From Telmatactis stephensoni (Eukaryota > Cnidaria > Anthozoa > Actiniaria > Isophelliidae): DNA of 64,000 nt. Shown here one piece after another: positions 57,576 to 64,000 of this stretch (within the stretch, counting starts at the first letter, position 1; each line of letters begins with the position of its first letter). The translations under genes and the position numbers were made by a program. The notes below the pieces were generated by a model, which made no database searches, had not been told where the DNA came from, and was given only the letters and a program-made list of their open reading frames with translations. Location: assembly GCA_029948255.1 (NCBI GenBank), contig JALIZF010001440.1, positions 124,001-188,000 on the forward strand, given 5' to 3'.

Positions 57576-60500
57576 ATGGTACCCCAAGCGATCCTGTTAA
57601 AGTTGATCTTACTAATCAAAAAAGTAGTTTATTGGTGGAAACTGCCAATGGTTCTGGTATTGGTCTACCAGTTGCGACGACGGGAATTTTTGATCAAAAA
57701 TAATCTTTTTGATTCGTATCCAAGGACTGAGGAACTGAAGAAACAGCATTGTAACGATCCTTTTATTGGTGAGGATGTTTGTCTGTACGTTAGCCTGCGT
57801 AGCTGGCGGTTTAAGGGGATTGGGGAGAGGGGAGGAGGGATTGGGGAGAGAGGAATGGAGGGGAGGACAAGAAGAGAAACCTCTCCCTTTTCCTTTCTTC
57901 TCCCCCCTTCCCCCTAAACTGCCAGCTACGCGCAGGCTATTTGTACGTCAGAAATTAAACTAAGCGCTGGCGCGCGGCAACCTAGGCCCAGAAAGACCCT
58001 GAAACGATACAATAGCCTGGAAAACAAAGACCTCTGAACCGAATTACAATACGATTCTTACATCGAGAAAGAATCCAATTCTTGGGTTGCATGTGACGTC
58101 ACGGCAGCCATCTTGGATGAACTTCAACAAAAGATTTCTCATTAGTGTTTATTGTTTGTTCATCCAACATGGCTACCGCTTCATTGTCTTTGGATTCCCG
58201 AAGGTATGGATGCAACCCAGCAATTCGGCTTCAAGTTATTGCTAATAAACGTCAAATTTCTTATACTATTTATGATCATTTCGTGATGATACTTCTTTAC
58301 CAAACAGAATTTATATATTTTTATATTTTTATATTCTTATGTAGTTAAAAAAGCTGTCTTTCCTTGTGTAAATATATGCATGCGGTGAACCGTGCAAAGC
58401 AGCTCACAGTGTTATCGATTTTAAGAGGTTGTAGTAGATCTCTTACACAAATTTATCCATTGTGGAGAAATAGAAAGGCTTTCATTTTCAAGGGAATTGA
58501 TGCATGTTTCGTACGATTTCTTACTTCCCATACATACCCCTGTGATTCACAAGACATTTAGCAATCTCAAAATAAATTTACCTTTGTTTGCTGGAATCTA
58601 TCTCGTTATTCATGAACTCTGACGGTTAGTTAAGGGTGCTTGAGAAGGCCGTCTAGCTCGATCTTCAACCACAACTATCTTGATTTTGGGGCTTGAAGGT
58701 ACCACCATGAGTTCGAAATCCGCATGGATCGTCCAAGAAATATAAGAAAAGTTCCGCTGTACGCCGTTTTACACTGGAACTGAGCAGGAACTGAGCAAGA
58801 ACCGAGTGATTCATTCGGGTTTGCGCGCATTTTATAGCCATATCCCCAAGGGAAGCACGTGCCTATTTCATTCTAGCCGTTAGGGGAATGTTATTTTGCA
58901 TCTTAAAATTATTTCATCTTTGCATCTTATTTGCGAATAGATTGAAAGAAAGGATTGTATGAGGTTTACACTGGTAATAAAAGTTAAGACACAAAAAATA
59001 TTTTAGACCAAATCAAGGTCTATAAAACCTCTTATTTTGGTCGTAAAATGGCTTGTTGTCCGATGAGAAAAAGTACAATTTTTGGAGGGCTAACTTTCGT
59101 CCCGTTCTAAACTGATGTGATCCCGCGATCCCGCGATCGGGAAAGCAAAGCTAGAATAAAATTAAATAGCTACAAAAAGAATAATCATTACTCAAAGAAA
59201 ACGATACATGGTTGTTAAATAGATAACGAAGAAACAAATTTACGGTAAGGGTTTTCCAAATGAGCGTCTAATGTCTCTTTTAGTATGATTTTTCAATTTG
59301 GTATAGTAAATATGAAACTAATGCTGACCCGCAACCTGATCCCGCGGGATCTATTTGGTGCTCATGACGTCACGAAAGGAAACGTCGAACATCAATAATT
59401 TTACACTTGATACTAATCTCGCAATCTAATTGGTTGATAAGACTGTATCGAGGTCAGACACACCACTGATGCGTTTCGACGCGCGCGCTCGTTCTGTTGC
59501 CTCGTTTGATAAAGATTTTTTAACTTTTATCTGAAATAATTGTTGTTAAAAACGAATTGAAGATGGTTTTGGGTTGTCTGTCTTTTATTGACACACTCTT
59601 GACTCTATAAAATGTTATGTTATTTACAGAAGCGGAGCGGGGTAAAAAGAGGCCTGGGTCTGGACTAGATTGACTGGTGTTCGACAAGCATTCTCGAACA
59701 TGTATTTGGTCCTAGGCCTTCAAACCATCTCGATTCTTGTCACTCTATTACTAATCTGTACATTAATACTCTATTACTAATCTGTACATTAATCCTTTAA
59801 TTTGTAACGTCTATAGGATATTATCATCTTGGGTGCTACTCCCTAACATATGGTATTCACTATAAGAAAATACCATCCTATGACAAATGTATAAGGTAAA
59901 AAGAATTAGAAAAGAATTAGCAGAACTTATTGAAAAAAATACTAATATTAATATCAACAACGACATGAACACTGATAATCGTTTTTTTTTTTATTTTTGA
60001 TGAATCCCAGAACAATCTTTCTGCAAAAAATGTGTCAGCACATGTATATAAATGCATGCTGATACGAGAAAGGAAACTAGAAATTTAAAACCTTAGAATA
60101 ATTTAATTTATTTGGATATCACTTATGTACTTTAAGTATACAGTGCCAAATAAAACGTTTTGTTGTTACGTTGTTGTTGTACAACGAAACAAGACTCGTA
60201 TAAGCTCGTATAATAAGGTATAACTGTATGTGAAAATAATTGATCACTTAATTCACTGATGACTGGTTAACTGAACCGTCCTCATTTAAATTTGCGCTTT
60301 GATTCCTATCATTGTCAACACCCAACAGCTTGCAAACTTTTTCAAGACAAACCACTGACCTAATAATAAGGATACTGTGAGTCCAGGAGTTTAGTATTCA
60401 CTAGGGATACTAGCTGTGTTCACACTAATGAGTTTTCAGTCGTCTATGGTGCAGAAACTGAGGGAAAAATATCTATTTTATCTAAATCCTTATCCTAAAT

Positions 60501-63500
60501 AAAATAGATCTTTGCTAATCTTTCTTTTTATTTGTTTAAGATACTGTGGCAAGAAACAACACATGCCCTATGCAGCCTATAACAAGTGCCACAAAACATG
60601 CTACTGTTTGTCCACAAAATGCCTGCAAGGAAAGGCCTGTGGTCATCACTACTACTCGTCGTCAGTGGTTAAAGAAAGAAAAGGCTATTGTGGACACTGT
60701 TGTTACTGGCCTCATTTTTGCGGCTTGGAAAGAAGTGGTGATCTTGTCGACGTATACAGGACAAGTGCGTATTTGTGCTTTTCTTTGTTACGTATTTTAA
60801 TACGTATTTTAATACAGCTTAAAAGCTGTGGCAATATGAGCAACAAAATCACTCAACTTGTCTTGCAACATTGCTGCGAGACGAATTGAAAAGCAATGCT
60901 GCGCGTTTTTCCACGCGACTACAAACTTGTATCGCAACAAAATTGTTTGTTGCAAGTTGAGAGAATCCTGTATTCTAATTGGCCGATAAATTCATTTGCT
61001 GCAACACGAGTTGAGTTGAAGTGGTAATACGTACAACATTTTCAAATTTTGTTGCAAGAAGTAGAACGACCTTCTACTTTCTGCAACAAAATTTCTCAAC
61101 TTGCAAAAAAACAATTTTGTTTGAAAACTTTTGTATCGTTTGATTGTATGGTTTAGTGCATTGCACCAAACGCATGAAAAGGGCAAGAACCATCGACGGA
61201 ACGTGCAATGACCTCAAAAATCCTGCAATGGGTAGCAGACTTTACAGATTTGGTCGAAACGTTCCTTTGAACTGGACAGCGGAAGATGATCAAATGCTGG
61301 AACCCAATCCAAGAAAAATTAGTCAAGAGTAAGTGAATTTTAATTTAAAAAAATACTTGTCCATTTATGTCTTGAATTTAAGTTTTCTTCAATTTGTTTT
61401 CATGATCTTGTATTTGAGTGTTATTGATGGCCTGATTTTACCTCAGCATAGCATATGGATTTATCCGTCAGGAATTGAATGGTTCTGCTTTGAAAAGGCG
61501 TTGTCATAGCATAAGTTGTTCGATCTCCTCAATAATACGTTTTAAAACCGAATGCAAAAAAATTATATTAAATTGATCAAAACTGATAACAATATTTTTT
61601 TCCTTTATACAACAAAAGTAGGAGTTTATTTTGTGTATAAAAACATATATAAAAAAATATCTCCTTTACTGAAATAAGCCGTCTTTGACGTCTTTGCTAG
61701 ACGACTTTGCTATAGAGAGCCGCCTTAATTATCAGTGCAATATCCTTTGAGAGATTGCAAAACTCAAGATATTGATAAGTTTGGAAATTCATAACACAGC
61801 CCCGAAAACTGTAATTTAACTAAATTTCACCATTTTCAAGTGAAATTGTGAAAGAAAATCTTTGAAAACCTAGACACTTTCCAACATTTCTGATCTCCAA
61901 CTATGGCGCCATTTTATTTGGACGCCCAAAATATCCAACATTAAATACTTGCGCGACGAAAAAGCTTATAAGGTCTATTAAATTGTTGTGTACAACGGTG
62001 GAACTACGCTTGATACGGCGGACAAGGTTAATACGGAAAATGGTTGATATGGACAACAAACGGCATTTTCCTTTTTTGCAACAAATAGAATTACCCGCGA
62101 ATTGAAAAATACTCATAACCCCTTGTCCTCTAGCAGTCGTATTAAGGGGTTAAATTGTTATGTATTTCACAGAGTTCTGGTAAGAAAAAAGTTCATTCCC
62201 GTCAAGCAGATTAACCTTTTAACAGCGGCATGGCTTCAATTCGTGATACACGACGGGACCGTTCATGGACGACAAGACACGAAAAACAGGATTCAAGTTC
62301 CTCTTGAAAGACACGATCCATTGTACAGCCATAAAAGGCCATCTATGAGTATCTCACGGACTAAACCAAATAACTGCAAAACGGTACGGGACTTAGTATA
62401 AAGTCAGTAAAGTAAAGTAAAGTAAAGCAACCATATTTTACGTTGATAACTCGTAACAGTTATTTGAGTAACTGATAAACTTGAGGTCGGCGATGCGCTC
62501 ATTTTACTCCCCTCTCTCCATCAGTGCTCCGTTTTAAGGGTATTTAAAGCTACACAGAAAGGAAAGAAGTCAAAACAAGGATGTGGGATCTGGGGATCGA
62601 ACTCTGGACCTCTTGCACCGAAGGCCGCAAGTCTAAAACCATACGACCTCAGTGAAGTGGCACTGGAAACTTTAGACCATTTCTGTGGATTGGAAAGCAG
62701 ATTTCCAATGCTTTTTCCTTCGCATTTTCTACCAATTTCCATTCTTGGGAAAAACTTCAATGGATTTGAGCAAAAGCATGGAAACTTGCATGGACTTCCA
62801 ACATATTTCCATCTTATATCCGACAAATTCCCAATCCATGGAGATGGTCCAAATTTCCCAGTGGTGTTGTGACTGTTGTTACCATATTATCTAAAGTATT
62901 AGAGTGTAGAAAGAGTTCATCGTAACGTTTCAGAAAATCAGAGCACGTGTTAGATTCAGTGACGTCATCTATACGTGTGCACCGTAACCGAACACATTTC
63001 AAAAACGTTTCAGAAAATGATCAGAGCGCGTGTTAGATTCAGTGACGTCATCTATACGTGTGCACTGTAAAGCCCACCGCATACGTTGAGAAATTGCGTG
63101 AGGAAACTGGCACGCGAGGCACTTAGCTCAGACGAATTCTCGCCGCAGACGTTGCATTTTTGGCTAAGCGAGGCCAAAAATAGAGCAGGTAAAAGAGTAC
63201 ACGGTGAGAAAAGTGCCTCGCGTGGCAGTTTGCTCTCACAGTTTCTCAACGTGTGCGGTGGGCTTAACCGAACACAAACGTTTCGCCACCTGCAGAGCTA
63301 GCGCGCGCGTAATATACAAATCATTATACCCATAAGCTATTACACATCTCTTCAGGACAAACCCCAGCCAGCCACCTATCAGAATGACGTCACACACTGG
63401 TGGGATTTATCACAGATTTATGGAAGTGACCATGAGACCAATAGTGAAGTCCGCACACATTATCATGGAAAACTGAAAATACAGAAGGATGGGCTTTTAC

Positions 63501-63533
63501 CCGTGAACAAGAAAACAGGAATTGATATCACTG
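57576..63533 (+). CDS. Alpha-dioxygenase-like haem oxygenase, gene C (first 6 coding exons; continues beyond the window)
   Basis: Coding exons: 57576-57768 (exon begins 57560), 59817-59895, 60541-60764, 61157-61328, 62173-62383, 63356-63533. They give 352 codons with intact phases. The next exon, by analogy with B (NWWVGLALLHN), is not found before 64000. The N-terminus KLPMVLVLVYQLRRR, insert GYYHLGCYSL...YCGKKQHMPYAAYNKC...CYCLSTKC and TIDGTCNDLKNPAMGS follow gene B closely. The distal-haem helix reads LQFVIHDGTVHGRQD: Q245, H249 and D250 are kept, but the W-F-D of A and B (HDWFDH) is G-T-V. The exon 63356-63533 differs from its gene B counterpart at one base. Without the C-terminal half I cannot judge the Tyr and proximal His. 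It may be active, altered or in early decay; no stop or frameshift is present so far. Confidence 0.85.
57791..57939. mobile_element. Inverted-repeat element at the donor side of gene C intron
   Basis: TAGCCTGCGTAGCTGGCGGT and GCCAGCTACGCGCAGGCTA are inverted ends, with a purine-rich and a pyrimidine-rich half inside. TGTACGT lies on both flanks and may be the target duplication. It starts 22 bp after the donor at 57769. Confidence 0.75.
58082..58230. mobile_element. MITE, TGACGTCACGGCAGCCAT family, copy 3
   Basis: Termini AATTCTTGGGTTGCATGTGA and GGATGCAACCCAGCAATT are inverted. The body matches the copies at 35986-36138 and 36441-36565 in gene A. Confidence 0.78.
60929..61121. mobile_element. 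Hairpin of TTGCAAGTTGAGA motifs in gene C intron
   Basis: AATTGTTTGTTGCAAGTTGA and TCAACTTGCAAAAAAACAAT face each other. GCAACA/TGTTGC motifs fill the segment back to about 60832. It ends about 35 bp before the acceptor at 61156. Confidence 0.5.
62405..62659 (-). mobile_element. tRNA-derived SINE with (CTTTA)n tail, copy 2
   Basis: Read on the minus strand it has GAGTTCGATCCCCAGA (B-box), AAAACGGAGCACTGATGGAG and a CTTTACTTTACTTTA tail. It matches 27835-28075 over nearly its whole length and extends further at the 5' end. It is inserted about 20 bp after the donor at 62384. Confidence 0.82.
62925..63068. repeat. Tandem pair of 75-bp units with TGACGTCA
   Basis: Two copies of GTTTCAGAAAATCAGAGC then GTGTTAGATTCAGTGACGTC, ATCTATACGTGTGCAC sit side by side. 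TGACGTCA is a full CRE palindrome. Confidence 0.85.
63071..63264. mobile_element. MITE with TAA target duplication
   Basis: The ends AGCCCACCGCATACGTTGAG and CTCAACGTGTGCGGTGGGCT are inverted, with GGCACGCGAGGCACTT / AAGTGCCTCGCGTGGC inside. TAA on both sides (63068-63070 and 63265-63267) points to the PIF/Harbinger type. Confidence 0.85.
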
Positions 63534-64000
63534 GTAACATGTTTTTAACTGAAAATTAAAATCTTTGTAATGGCAAAATTTACGAACGAGAGCCAGTAAA
63601 GTATGAGTTACGTTTATTTGGTCATAGTCTTCTCTAAGTCTCCATAACCTGAAACCTGATAATACCATCAGGTTTCCATATCTCAATAAACAAGTTTCAT
63701 TTCCCATGAAGATTCCTCTAGCTCTTTTTTGATCATTTTATCTATTCAATAAATACCTGACGTCCTTGAAATCACTGAAAATATGATGTCAATTTTACAA
63801 AAGTAATGAGCAGAATGAGTACATATGCTGACACTTCAAAAGTCAAAAATCAACATGTGAGTTGAGCGATGTATGTAAAAAATTTAATGTAGAGGTAGTG
63901 AGTGTGAATGCCAGCAGAAGAATAGCCACTAAGTGTATCTGCTGTAGAAAATTGTTTATTTATTGATTGATGAATTAATTTTTGTGCATAATTATTAAGT
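63534..64000. other. Gene C intron running off the window
   Basis: The first 60 bp match the gene B intron after its equivalent exon, then the sequence diverges. No further exon of the family is seen before the edge. Confidence 0.6.

Noticed and set aside
57576..63533. Gene C as a pseudogene
   Set aside because: All visible exons are open with good splice sites; only a changed motif near the distal His is odd. The unseen half would be needed to decide.

Overview
The window is AT-rich animal nuclear DNA: spliced genes with GT-AG introns, eukaryote-specific proteins and dense hairpin (MITE-like) repeats. The gene set and repeat style suggest a cnidarian, probably an anthozoan; that assignment is inference. 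Every multi-exon model below was built by hand from splice sites, reading phase and resemblance to families I know. None was checked against transcripts or a database.

Region 1 (1-17.3 kb) is a compact housekeeping block. In order it holds CLEC16A (-, 5' part, running off the left edge), MED11 (+), RPL38 (-), POP7 (+), METTL23 (-) and PIH1D2 (-). CLEC16A/MED11 and RPL38/POP7 are head-to-head pairs with short shared promoters. POP7 and METTL23 converge with 141 bp between stop codons. A YY1-like ATGGCGG motif recurs at these starts.

Region 2 (17.3-23.8 kb) is a gene-poor stretch in which I recognise no coding sequence. It ends at a TATA box and probable first exon of the next gene.

Region 3 (23.8-64 kb) is a tandem array of three same-strand paralogues, here called A, B and C. 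They encode haem oxygenases of the peroxidase-cyclooxygenase superfamily and most resemble plant fatty-acid alpha-dioxygenases (alpha-DOX). A (722 aa) and B (716 aa) are complete. C is intact for its first 352 codons and leaves the window. All three carry a cysteine-rich insert between the membrane-proximal N-terminus and the catalytic domain. In A the insert matches a WSC carbohydrate-binding domain; in B and C it is a rearranged cysteine-rich version. The distal His, radical Tyr and proximal His are conserved in A and B. C keeps the distal His but has lost the W-F-D that follows it. Introns are full of MITEs, SINEs and minisatellites. The promoter/first-exon region of C has been tandemly duplicated without the coding exons, and one exon of C is nearly identical to that of B, which points to gene conversion.

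The array would plausibly make 2-hydroperoxy fatty acids (oxylipins) from a membrane-associated, possibly glycan-binding, enzyme. This is inference from homology and domain layout.
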